Shown in pieces: positions 1 to 6,582 of a stretch of 8,736 bases of DNA; positions within the stretch are counted from its first letter, which is position 1; every line of letters starts with the position of its first letter. The stretch is from an uncultured Collinsella sp. (lineage in GTDB: Bacteria; Actinomycetota; Coriobacteriia; Coriobacteriales; Coriobacteriaceae). The DNA lies in NCBI GenBank assembly GCA_902475475.1, contig CABRZY010000066.1, positions 1 to 8,736 of the forward strand, read 5' to 3'. The notes under the pieces are model-generated. The model ran no database searches, had not been told where the DNA came from, and saw only the letters and a program-made list of their open reading frames with translations. The translations under genes and the position numbers were made by a program.

Positions 1-617
1 ATCTTGCGGCATACGGCCCAATGCTCAGTGTCGACACCGTGTTCAAGACTATGGTTGTTGATCTCGATGATCTTGTGCTTGGCCTTAGCCGCCAGCAGCA
101 CCTCGTCGATATCGAACGGCACGCCCGAGCGCCCCGCGTGGCCCAGCATGAACACCTTGGGGTGCTCCAGGGCATTGATATACATCTCGGTCGTCTGGGC
201 CAGCGTCGCGCCTTCAGCAATCTGCGGATTATGCACGCTCGCAACCAAATAATCCAAATTGCGCGTCACCAAATCGAACAGTGAATGCTGACGGCTGTAT
301 GAATCGCCGGCGATATCGAGCGTGACAGGAGTGTCCTCGCCAAACAGGCTTCCGTCCAGCGAAACGATATCGGCCTCGGCACCACGCAGCACCAGCACGC
401 CGCTCCATATGCGCGGCCAGATATCCTGGTTGATAAAGAACTGGTAACTGCGCAGGTCATTGGGGCAAGCCGTAACCATAGAGCTCAAATGGTCGGCAGA
501 TCCGAGCACCTGCAGACCACGCTCTGCCGCCCAGTACACATTCTCCTCAATGGTCGAATATGCATGCGCAGAGAACATCGTATGGGTATGAATGTCACAA
601 GAAAGCAGGTAGGGCAT
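1..617 (-). CDS. YcdX-family PHP-domain phosphatase/hydrolase (C-terminus cut by left edge)
   Basis: This is the 5' part (205 complete codons) of a gene that runs off the left edge. The protein begins with the PHP metal-binding signature DIHTHT (residues 8-13, ligands H10 and H12). Next come H18 in SAHAYST, ADH at 41-43, LRGAEADI with E81, SVHN with H129, GH at 159-160 and EINNHS at 185-190. This order matches the YcdX branch of PHP hydrolases, trinuclear-zinc phosphatases with a 7-stranded barrel. The family is usually about 245 residues, so roughly the last 40, with the final Asp-x-His metal ligands, should lie outside. The ATG at 617 has a good ribosome binding site, AAGGAGA (622-628). The gene lies 165 bases downstream of the aminotransferase in the same direction, with no obvious terminator between, so read-through is possible. 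The physiological substrate is unknown. Family assignment is strong; the exact role is not. Confidence 0.9.
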   Translation of the reverse strand, partial: MPYLLSCDIHTHTMFSAHAYSTIEENVYWAAERGLQVLGSADHLSSMVTACPNDLRSYQFFINQDIWPRIWSGVLVLRGAEADIVSLDGSLFGEDTPVTLDIAGDSYSRQHSLFDLVTRNLDYLVASVHNPQIAEGATLAQTTEMYINALEHPKVFMLGHAGRSGVPFDIDEVLLAAKAKHKIIEINNHSLEHGVDTEHWAVCRK

Positions 618-654
618 CAGGTCTCCTTATCTGGCACGGCCGTCGCTTATATTC

Positions 655-683
655 ATTGTACGCATAGCCTTCGATAGTCGTAA
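655..683 (-). promoter_or_regulatory. Putative promoter of the PHP hydrolase gene
   Basis: On the minus strand a TACAAT -10 box lies at 660-655, 17 bases after a weak -35-like TTACGA at 683-678. Transcription would start near 648, giving a leader of about 30 bases ahead of the ATG at 617. A second TACAAT sits at 765-760, just after the aminotransferase stop. The call rests on motif match alone; the -35 matches the consensus at only three positions. Confidence 0.35.
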
Positions 684-717
684 AACCACTCCATCCCAAA
701 GACACAACGTCCATGAC

Positions 718-748
718 AACGGGGTCCGGCTTAACACCAAACCCCGTT
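718..748. repeat. 8-bp inverted repeat in the aminotransferase-PHP gap
   Basis: AACGGGGT (718-725) and ACCCCGTT (741-748) are perfect inverted copies around a 15-base loop. No T-run follows on either strand, so this is not a standard rho-independent terminator. It could be a weak RNA fold in a read-through transcript from the aminotransferase gene, or chance. Nothing else is evident in the 618-782 gap apart from the -10-like boxes. Confidence 0.35.
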
Positions 749-782
749 TCACGTAAAACATTGTAGGCAGAGCGCTTTACTC

Positions 783-1967
783 TTAACGATACTCGTCCGC
801 CAACTGTTTCCAAGCGGGTAGCGAATTGACAATCGTTTCGTAACTCACGCAATAGCCCAGGCGGAACCAACCCGGCATACCAAAGCTGTCCGAGGGAACC
901 GCAAGCAACTCATACTTCTTTGCGCGCTCGCAAAACGCATTCGCATCGGGCTCCAACGCTTTCACCCATAGGTAGAACGCGCCATCCGGCTCAACATAGG
1001 TGTAGCCATACTCCGCTAGTGCGTCGGTAAGCGCGGTGCGGTTGCGTGCATAGGCCTCAACGTCACTCGGCTCATCGATGCAGTCGATAATTACGCGCTG
1101 GAAGAGTGCCGGTGCGCATACAAAACCCAGCGTACGGGCAGCACCCGCAACAGCCGGCATCAGACCGGCGGCCTGCGGATTGGTGTTGGGAACCAAGATC
1201 CACCCCACGCGCTCACCCGGCAGCGACAGCGACTTGGAATACGAGTAGCACACGATGGTGTGTTCGTAAATCGAGGGCACCCAAGGCACCTCGGCACCGT
1301 ACACGATTTCGCGGTACGGCTCATCCGAGATGAGCATAATCGGATTCTCGGGATCGCGCTGAGCGTTGGCCTCGCGCAGAACGTTGGCCAGTCGCGTCAG
1401 CGTGTCGCATGTATATACGGCACCGGTCGGATTGTTGGGAGAGTCGATGATGACGGCCGCCGTCTTATCGCTGATCGCCTTGAGCACGTTGTCCACGCTC
1501 AGCTGGAACGTATCTTCATCGGCGAGCGCCTCAACACACGTACAGCCGGCCTTCTCAATCCAAACGCGATACTCCGGAAAGTACGGGGCGATAACAATAA
1601 CCTCGTCGCCCGGGTTCGTAACGGCGTTGAGCGTGCAGGTGAGCGAAGCCGCGGCACCCACCGTCATAAAGACGTCTTTGCCCTCATAGCTCGTGCCAAA
1701 GCGGCGGTTGAGCGATTCGGCCACAGCGGCACGACATTGCGGCAAGCCCGGTGCGGGCGTGTAGCCGTGCAGCTGGTCGCTCGGCAGCTCCAGGGCCTTC
1801 TTAATCGACTCAGCCACGGCAGCGGGCGCTGGAACGCTCGGATTGCCCAGCGAAAAATCGAATACGTTTTCCGCACCGATCTGCGCCTTGCGCTCAAGGC
1901 CATAGCTAAAAATCTCACGGATGATGGAGCTTTCCGCACCGCGAGCATACATCGTTTCGTTGATCAT
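783..1967 (-). CDS. PLP-dependent class I/II aminotransferase
   Basis: A 394-residue fold-type I aminotransferase, normal length for the family. Visible cofactor and substrate residues are NNPTG at 178-182 (N179), SDEPY at 214-218 (D215 for the pyridine nitrogen, Y218), SYSKS with the Schiff-base lysine K245, R253 in LPGERVGW for the PLP phosphate, and R369 in WFRLGY for the substrate carboxylate. It transfers an amino group between an amino acid and a 2-oxoacid in the cytoplasm. Its substrate cannot be read from sequence; an aspartate/alanine-type enzyme is a reasonable guess. An in-frame ATG at 2066 lies inside the inverted repeat at 2027-2088 and would add 33 residues encoded partly by that repeat. 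I prefer the ATG at 1967, which has AAAGGGGA just upstream and gives the usual N-terminus. The stop is TAA. No terminator is visible after it. Confidence 0.93.
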   Translation of the reverse strand: MINETMYARGAESSIIREIFSYGLERKAQIGAENVFDFSLGNPSVPAPAAVAESIKKALELPSDQLHGYTPAPGLPQCRAAVAESLNRRFGTSYEGKDVFMTVGAAASLTCTLNAVTNPGDEVIVIAPYFPEYRVWIEKAGCTCVEALADEDTFQLSVDNVLKAISDKTAAVIIDSPNNPTGAVYTCDTLTRLANVLREANAQRDPENPIMLISDEPYREIVYGAEVPWVPSIYEHTIVCYSYSKSLSLPGERVGWILVPNTNPQAAGLMPAVAGAARTLGFVCAPALFQRVIIDCIDEPSDVEAYARNRTALTDALAEYGYTYVEPDGAFYLWVKALEPDANAFCERAKKYELLAVPSDSFGMPGWFRLGYCVSYETIVNSLPAWKQLADEYR

Positions 1968-1971
1968 TTGT

Positions 1972-1979
1972 TCCCCTTT
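1972..1979 (-). promoter_or_regulatory. Ribosome binding site fixing the aminotransferase start
   Basis: AAAGGGGA on the minus strand ends four bases before the ATG at 1967. The longer in-frame start at 2066 has no comparable Shine-Dalgarno sequence and lies inside an inverted repeat, so this site decides the start in favour of 1967. Confidence 0.75.
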
Positions 1980-1991
1980 CGCATAGGCGGT

Positions 1992-1997
1992 ATTGTA
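1992..1997 (-). promoter_or_regulatory. Putative -10 box of the aminotransferase gene
   Basis: The minus strand reads GCGTACAAT, with TACAAT at 1997-1992. Transcription would start around 1985 and leave a leader of about 18 bases containing the ribosome binding site. No good -35 hexamer sits 16-18 bases upstream. The inverted repeat ends about 30 bases upstream of this box, next to where RNA polymerase would bind. Confidence 0.4.
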
Positions 1998-2026
1998 CGC
2001 TTTAGCCGAGAAAAGTGCCGCAGCAA

Positions 2027-2088
2027 TGTTGATTGGGGACAGACTTAAATGCGTGAAAACGCTCATTTAAGTCTGTCCCCAATCAACA
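2027..2088. repeat. Perfect 25-bp inverted repeat with 12-base loop (possible small mobile palindromic element)
   Basis: The arms at 2027-2051 and 2064-2088 are exact reverse complements, each containing GGGGACAGACTTAAATG or its complement. The loop (2052-2063) can fold a further CGT-GAAA-ACG mini-hairpin. Because the palindrome is read through in both directions, both strands can encode the peptide HLSLSPIN. No T-run follows either arm, and the ftsH terminator is a separate hairpin nearby, so this is not needed as a terminator. Exact arms of this length suggest a recently copied or actively maintained element. From memory, the GGGGACAGAC core resembles dispersed palindromes linked to REP-associated (Y1-type) transposases; I could not check this. 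No target-site duplication is visible, as expected for that class. Confidence 0.8.
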
Positions 2089-2107
2089 GACGGCCCCATA
2101 TCGCTCA

Positions 2108-2145
2108 AAAGAAAAAGCCTCCGCAGGTTTCCCCGCGGAGGCTTT
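2108..2145 (-). terminator. Rho-independent terminator of ftsH
   Basis: An 11-bp perfect stem pairs AAAGCCTCCGC (2114-2124) with GCGGAGGCTTT (2135-2145) around a 10-base loop. Read on the minus strand, the stem runs into TTTTTCTTTT, a good U-tract. It begins 12 bases after the ftsH stop. There is no T-tract in the plus direction, so it serves the tilS-hpt-ftsH cluster. Confidence 0.9.
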
Positions 2146-2156
2146 CGCCACAAAGA

Positions 2157-4298
2157 CTATTTGTCGGCGTCGGTGTCGGCATCGGCATCGACGACGGCAT
2201 GGTCATCGTCAGCATCATCGGATGCGGCTTCGGCATCCTCCTGCATGGCCGCCTGCGCAAAAGCCGCGGCATCGGCCGCCAGCTCCTCCTCGCTCATGCG
2301 AGGCGCGCGCTTCTTGGTCGGCATGCCGGCCGCCTTGGCATTGCGCTCCTCCTTGGCCGCCAGGATATCGCCCTCGCGCTCAAGGTAGGCGTCCCACTCA
2401 TTATCGAGCAGGGCATTCACGGCATCGCCCTCGACAGTCTCGCGCTCAAGCAGCACCTTCGCCATCAGATCGAGCTGATCGCGACGGGCGTCCAGGATCT
2501 CGACCGCACGACGATGGGCCTCACGCATAATGCGCTGAACCTCGATATCGATACGGCGCGCCGTCTCCTCGGAGTAATCCTGGTGATCGGCGTAATCGCG
2601 ACCAAGGAACACCTGATGTTGCGCCTCGCCAAACACTTGCGTGCCCAGCTCCTCGCTCATGCCCAGGCGCGTGACCATCTCGCGCGCCATCTTGGTTGCG
2701 CGCTCCAGATCGTTGCTCGCGCCCGACGTAATGTCATCGCACATGAGCTCCTCGGCAACGCGACCGCCCAAGAACACGGCGAGCTCGTCGAGCATCTCGT
2801 TCTTAGTCTTGAGGAAGTGGTCCTCCTGCGGAAGCTGCAGCGTGTAGCCCAGAGCCTGACCGCGGCTGACGATCGAGATCTTGTGGACCGGATCGGAGTG
2901 CTCCAGGATGTGGCCCACCAGGGCGTGACCGCTCTCGTGGTAGGCAATCGTGGTGCGCTCGGCCTCGGTCATCACGCGACCCTTGCGTTGCGGTCCGGCA
3001 ATCACGCGCTCCATCGACTCCTCGACCTCGTCCATCGAGATCACGGAACGATGACGGCGAGCGGCCAGCAGCGCAGACTCGTTGAGCAGGTTCGCCAAAT
3101 CGGCACCAGTAAAGCCAACGGTCATCTGGGCGAGCTTCTCAAACTTAACGTCCTCGTCCATCGGCTTGTTCTCGGCATGCACGCGCAAGATCTGCTCGCG
3201 GCCCTTCACATCCGGACGGTCAACCGTAACCTGGCGGTCAAAACGGCCGGGACGCAGCAATGCCGGATCCAGGATGTCAGGACGGTTGGTCGCAGCGATC
3301 AGGATGACCGACTCGCTTTCCTCAAAGCCGTCCATCTCGACCAGCAGCTGGTTGAGCGTCTGCTCGCGCTCGTCGTGACCGCCGCCCAAGCCAGCTCCGC
3401 GCTGACGTCCCACGGCATCGATCTCATCGATGAAGATGATCGACGGGGCCTGGGACTTGGCCTCCTTAAAGAGGTCACGCACACGGCTGGCGCCGACACC
3501 TACGAACATCTCGACAAAGTCGGAACCCGAGATGCTAAAGAACGGCACGCCCGCCTCGCCGGCAACGGCCTTGGCCAGCAGCGTTTTACCGGTTCCCGGA
3601 GGGCCAACCAGCAACACGCCACGCGGGATCTTGGCGCCCAGCTTGCGATAGCGATCCGGATCGCTCAAAAAGTCACGGATCTCCTCGAGCTCCTCGACTG
3701 CCTCGTCCACGCCGGCAACGTCTTCAAACTTGACCTTGGGGCGTGTGGCCTCGTTGGTCTTGGCGTTGGTCTTGCCAAACTGCATGTTCCTGTTGTTGGC
3801 GCCCATCATCTGGCGCATAAAGTAGAACATGATGGCGATAAGGGCGATCGTCGGAAGCACACTCATCGCCAAGTCGCCCCAAAAATCGGGATCGTTGGTG
3901 TTGACGATGTACTTGGTATCGGGATGCTCCGCCATGAGCTCGGCAAGCGAATCGGAGCCGACATAGGTCGAGGAGAAGCTCTTGAGCTCGCTCGTATCGC
4001 CCTTGTCCTTCTTCGTCTTCCAGTAATGACCCGTCACGCTTCCGTCTTGAACCGTATAGGTCAGATCTTCGACGCGATCCTGCTTGATGGCGCTCACCAT
4101 CTCGCTCGTCGCGAGCTTAACGGTATTGCTGGAATTGGCAAAGCCGGAGCCCATGTTAAAGAAGGCGTAGCCCAGAAGCGCGCAAGCCAAAATAAAATAC
4201 AGCCAGCCCGTACGCGTGGGCTTCTTGCCTCCGGGCATCCCCGGGATCTTTGGGTCCCGGGGAGTCTGGGAATTGTTGTCGTTACGGTCGTCGGGCAT
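2157..4298 (-). CDS. ftsH: ATP-dependent zinc metalloprotease FtsH
   Basis: A 713-residue membrane-anchored AAA+ protease that extracts and degrades damaged or regulatory membrane and cytosolic proteins as a hexamer. In order: a polar N-terminus, a membrane segment at about 31-50, an extracytoplasmic domain to about 140, and a second membrane segment at about 143-161. The AAA+ module has Walker A GPPGTGKT at 232-239, pore loop FVEMFVGVG at 261-269, Walker B FIDEID around D291-E292, and the second region of homology with candidate arginine fingers R349 and R352. The protease site has HESGH at 454-458 and the third zinc ligand D530 in GASND. All key residues are present. An unusually acidic, Asp/Ala-rich tail fills roughly 685-713. 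The ATG is one base after the hpt stop, with its ribosome binding site inside hpt, which suggests translational coupling. The stop is TAG. Confidence 0.98.
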   Translation of the reverse strand: MPDDRNDNNSQTPRDPKIPGMPGGKKPTRTGWLYFILACALLGYAFFNMGSGFANSSNTVKLATSEMVSAIKQDRVEDLTYTVQDGSVTGHYWKTKKDKGDTSELKSFSSTYVGSDSLAELMAEHPDTKYIVNTNDPDFWGDLAMSVLPTIALIAIMFYFMRQMMGANNRNMQFGKTNAKTNEATRPKVKFEDVAGVDEAVEELEEIRDFLSDPDRYRKLGAKIPRGVLLVGPPGTGKTLLAKAVAGEAGVPFFSISGSDFVEMFVGVGASRVRDLFKEAKSQAPSIIFIDEIDAVGRQRGAGLGGGHDEREQTLNQLLVEMDGFEESESVILIAATNRPDILDPALLRPGRFDRQVTVDRPDVKGREQILRVHAENKPMDEDVKFEKLAQMTVGFTGADLANLLNESALLAARRHRSVISMDEVEESMERVIAGPQRKGRVMTEAERTTIAYHESGHALVGHILEHSDPVHKISIVSRGQALGYTLQLPQEDHFLKTKNEMLDELAVFLGGRVAEELMCDDITSGASNDLERATKMAREMVTRLGMSEELGTQVFGEAQHQVFLGRDYADHQDYSEETARRIDIEVQRIMREAHRRAVEILDARRDQLDLMAKVLLERETVEGDAVNALLDNEWDAYLEREGDILAAKEERNAKAAGMPTKKRAPRMSEEELAADAAAFAQAAMQEDAEAASDDADDDHAVVDADADTDADK
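4238..4263. repeat. GC-rich hairpin early in the ftsH coding region
   Basis: TCCCCGGGA (4238-4246) and TCCCGGGGA (4255-4263) form a 9-bp perfect stem with an 8-base loop, within ftsH codons 12-20. In the mRNA it would form about 35 bases after the start codon. It encodes a Pro/Gly-rich stretch, so codon content may explain it. It might also slow initiation or early elongation. Confidence 0.4.
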
Positions 4299-4299
4299 C

Positions 4300-4848
4300 T
4301 TACGAATAAACCTCCGGTTTCAAAATGCCCAGATACGGAAGGTTGCGATAGCGCTCGGCATAGTCGAGGCCGTAGCCCACCACAAAGGCATCGGGGCAAT
4401 GGGTTCCAACATACTTGGGCGTGATGGCCGAGACGCGGTCCTCAACGTCCTTCCACAGGAAGGCGGCGACCTCCAGCGAGGCGGGCTTGCGGCTCTCGAG
4501 GTTCTTCATCAGATACTTGAGCGTCAGGCCCGAGTCCAGAATGTCCTCGACGATCAGCACGTCGCGACCGCGGATGTCGATATCCAGGTCCTTAATGATA
4601 CGCACGATACCCGAGGACTTCACACCGTCGCCGTAGCTCGAAACAGCCATGAAATCGATGTTGGTCGGCAGCTCGATCTTACGCATCAGGTCGCCCATAA
4701 AGACCACGGCGCCGCGCAGGACCGCAATCAGCACCAGATCCTTACCCGCGTAGTCGCGCGTAATCTCCTCGCCCAGGCGAGAGACGATACCGTCGATATC
4801 CTCCTGCGTGAACAGAACCTTCTCGATATCCGGATGTTGAGAAGCCAT
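4300..4848 (-). CDS. hpt: Hypoxanthine phosphoribosyltransferase
   Basis: A 182-residue type I phosphoribosyltransferase that makes IMP (and probably GMP) from hypoxanthine or guanine plus PRPP in the cytoplasm, recycling purine bases. The PRPP-binding loop is VLIVEDILDSGLTL at 97-110, with the acidic pair E101-D102 and D105. The pyrophosphate-binding loop is LRGAVVF at 44-50, the flexible-loop SYG is at 71-73, and the C-terminal purine-site region is FVVGYGLDYAERYRNLPY at 155-172. Length is normal for bacterial Hpt. The start at 4848 is preceded by GAAAGGG. The gene lies between tilS, 147 bases upstream, and ftsH, one base downstream, as in many bacteria. A possible own promoter and inverted repeat lie in the upstream gap. 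Confidence 0.96.
   Translation of the reverse strand: MASQHPDIEKVLFTQEDIDGIVSRLGEEITRDYAGKDLVLIAVLRGAVVFMGDLMRKIELPTNIDFMAVSSYGDGVKSSGIVRIIKDLDIDIRGRDVLIVEDILDSGLTLKYLMKNLESRKPASLEVAAFLWKDVEDRVSAITPKYVGTHCPDAFVVGYGLDYAERYRNLPYLGILKPEVYS
4311..4315 (-). promoter_or_regulatory. ftsH ribosome binding site inside the hpt 3' end
   Basis: GGAGG on the minus strand lies within the last codons of hpt, 12 bases before the ftsH ATG. The spacing is slightly long. With the one-base gap between hpt stop and ftsH start, ftsH initiation probably depends on ribosomes finishing hpt. Confidence 0.6.
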
Positions 4849-4904
4849 GACAACCCTTTCTTGTGCTTATCGCCCACACACCGCCGTATGGACGCGAACT
4901 ACAC

Positions 4905-4944
4905 ATTCTAGCAGCGCACGGGGTAAATTTACCAGCCCGTGCGC
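4905..4944 (-). promoter_or_regulatory. Putative hpt-ftsH promoter with overlapping inverted repeat
   Basis: On the minus strand TAGAAT (4910-4905) could be a -10 box, giving a leader of about 50 bases before hpt. Just upstream, GCGCACGGG (4914-4922) and CCCGTGCGC (4936-4944) are perfect 9-bp inverted copies. A second, fully symmetrical 12-base palindrome, GGTAAATTTACC (4922-4933), sits inside. The symmetrical block covers the spacer and the -35 position, where only a weak GGTAAA is seen. No T-run follows, so a terminator is unlikely; an operator is the better reading. The rest of the 4849-4995 gap shows no gene. A weak 7-bp hairpin (4977-4983 with 4995-5001) straddles the tilS stop. Confidence 0.45.
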
Positions 4945-4995
4945 CATCAGCGCGGGAATACCGTCAACGCCGCACAGAATAGCTGGCGTAGGACG

Positions 4996-6534
4996 CTATT
5001 CCGCATCGACCACACGAAGCAGATATGCCACGCGCGTTGCGGCCGTGCACTTAAAACGCTCGTCCGCGCGAACTCCGGCGACCCACACCACGGCACCCCC
5101 CGGCGCCGTCCTCACCATGGGCACGCCGGCGCGCTCGGAAACGGGAATGCGAGCCTCACCTAGCAAGTCGGATACTTTCTTGCTTCGACCACTCATCCCT
5201 AACGGGCACATCACGTCTCCCGGTGCGGGACCGTCCACCCACAGGCGCGCCAATCGCGCCTCGGCAGGGATCTCGCCACGCGAGCCCGCCAGGATCCGCT
5301 CACTATCGCTGTCGGCAAAACCCAGGGCAGCCGCGTCTACCAAAGCTGTCACTTCCCCGGCAGCCGCAAGCTCACGGGCGCGGCGCACGATATCGCATCC
5401 CGGCTCAACGGCCATCGGTTCTGTGACCAGCATACGTCCCCCGCCCAACGGCAAACGACCGGGTACGGTAACCCAGTCCGCGACCAGGCCCTCGCGAGCC
5501 GCCGGCGCCTTAAACGCCAGCATGCCAAACTCAATGCGTGCGTCAATCCCCGCCGGAAGCGTGACCGAGCCGGCGCCCTCGGCAACGCAGGAAAGGACTC
5601 GCTCCACATGTCGCATCTCTGGACGAGCGTCCGGATCGATGCGCTTAATTGCCAGTCGCACGATACGCCGCGCGATTACCACCTCGGCCGCAGCAAGGCG
5701 CCTGGCATCGAGCACCAGCGCGCCCGCCGCCTCCTTACGCAGGCAGCTTCGAAACGCCTGTGCCGAAAGCTGAGACAAAAACGCGTCCTCATCGCCTAAG
5801 ATCTCGCAGGCGGCGCCAATCGTCTTGCAGACGCTCGCGTTGCGCTGCGCCACCACCGGCATCACTCGATGGCGCACGTAGTTTCGCAGATACGAGATAT
5901 CCTCATTGCTCTCGTCTTCACGCCACGGCTGACCATGTACCTGTAGATAGCCCACGAGCTCGCCATGAGTTAGGTCGAGCAAGGGACGCACCACGATATT
6001 CCTCCGGCGAGGAATGCTCGATAGGCCAGCGGGCCCTGAACCCTTAATCGCGTTCATCAAAAACGTTTCCGCGCGATCCGAAGACGTGTGCGCGGTGCAG
6101 ATACGAGCCGCCGTTCGCGGTGCCCCCGTCTGGGCGCAGAGCTCGCGAACATACCTCCGCGCCGCGGCATAGCGCACCTCGCGGGCCGCGGCCTCAATAT
6201 TGCCCGACTCCCCATCAAAATAAGCGTGCTCCACGCACAGCGGTAAACCATATTTCGCGCAGAGCTCACGCACAAAGGCCTCGTCGCCATCGGACGCCTT
6301 GCCGCGCAGATGATGGTTTACATGCAGCACATGCAGGCGCTCGCGAGCAATGGGGGCAACACCGCGTCCGTCTTGGATATCCAGCTTTGATGTGCACGCC
6401 ATAAGAAGCAGTGCCGTCGAGTCCGCGCCGCCTGATACCATGAGCACGACAGGAGCAGCCTGCTGCCTCGTTCGGGTCTCATCGACTGCCCCGGGCACGG
6501 CATGGTGTCCATAATGCTGTGATACCGTTGGCAT
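4996..6534 (-). CDS. tilS: tRNA(Ile)-lysidine synthetase
   Basis: A 512-residue protein that joins lysine to C34 of the CAU-anticodon tRNA-Ile using ATP, so that it reads AUA and not AUG. The N-terminal PP-loop ATPase has SGGADS at 34-39. It continues with HVNHHLRG at 71-78, GNIEAAAREVRYA at 111-123, a variant AHTSSDRAET at 148-157, and RPLLDL to RNYVRHRVMP, ending near 226. The C-terminal domain has PGDVMCPLGMSGRSKKVSDLL at 438-458 and WVAGVRADERF at 484-494, typical of TilS_C. Length fits the long, multi-domain form. The start at 6534 has an excellent ribosome binding site (GAGGAGG, six-base spacing). The motif at 148-157 departs from the usual HHxDDQxET pattern, with S152 replacing an Asp and R154 replacing Gln. 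The gene leads the conserved tilS-hpt-ftsH order. The stop is TAG. Confidence 0.95.
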   Translation of the reverse strand: MPTVSQHYGHHAVPGAVDETRTRQQAAPVVLMVSGGADSTALLLMACTSKLDIQDGRGVAPIARERLHVLHVNHHLRGKASDGDEAFVRELCAKYGLPLCVEHAYFDGESGNIEAAAREVRYAAARRYVRELCAQTGAPRTAARICTAHTSSDRAETFLMNAIKGSGPAGLSSIPRRRNIVVRPLLDLTHGELVGYLQVHGQPWREDESNEDISYLRNYVRHRVMPVVAQRNASVCKTIGAACEILGDEDAFLSQLSAQAFRSCLRKEAAGALVLDARRLAAAEVVIARRIVRLAIKRIDPDARPEMRHVERVLSCVAEGAGSVTLPAGIDARIEFGMLAFKAPAAREGLVADWVTVPGRLPLGGGRMLVTEPMAVEPGCDIVRRARELAAAGEVTALVDAAALGFADSDSERILAGSRGEIPAEARLARLWVDGPAPGDVMCPLGMSGRSKKVSDLLGEARIPVSERAGVPMVRTAPGGAVVWVAGVRADERFKCTAATRVAYLLRVVDAE

Positions 6535-6562
6535 TCGCTTCCTCCTCTATTCGTCCGCACCC

Positions 6563-6568
6563 ATTGTA
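6563..6568 (-). promoter_or_regulatory. Putative -10 box of tilS
   Basis: TACAAT on the minus strand lies 29 bases before the tilS ATG, in the 48-base divergent gap between tilS and the metallo-hydrolase gene. A start near 6556 would give a leader of about 20 bases containing GAGGAGG. No clear -35 element exists; the -35 position falls inside the first codons of the divergent gene. No distinct plus-strand promoter is visible in this gap. Confidence 0.35.
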
Positions 6569-6582
6569 TCCTTTGGAATCTT

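Noticed and set aside
627..761. A 44-codon minus-strand open frame between the aminotransferase and PHP genes, its TAA touching the PHP ribosome binding site
   Set aside because: No ribosome binding site precedes its ATG and the peptide has no recognisable feature. The ATG overlaps a -10-like TACAATG. The overlap with the downstream ribosome binding site is suggestive of coupling but not enough.
1260..2048. A 262-codon open frame on the plus strand
   Set aside because: Antisense to the aminotransferase gene, with no domain or ribosome binding site of its own.
2049..4424. A 791-codon open frame on the plus strand
   Set aside because: It lies antisense to ftsH, whose product has every FtsH motif. 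The plus-strand frame has no recognisable domain and is explained by GC-rich codon structure of the opposite strand. Its start lies inside the inverted repeat.
4977..5001. Rho-independent terminator after tilS
   Set aside because: The 7-bp hairpin overlaps the tilS stop and is followed by TGTGCGG, not a T-run. Read-through into hpt is more likely.
4847..5773. A 308-codon open frame on the plus strand
   Set aside because: Antisense to tilS and extending over the tilS-hpt gap. Its Arg/Ser/Thr-rich composition is typical of a shadow frame.
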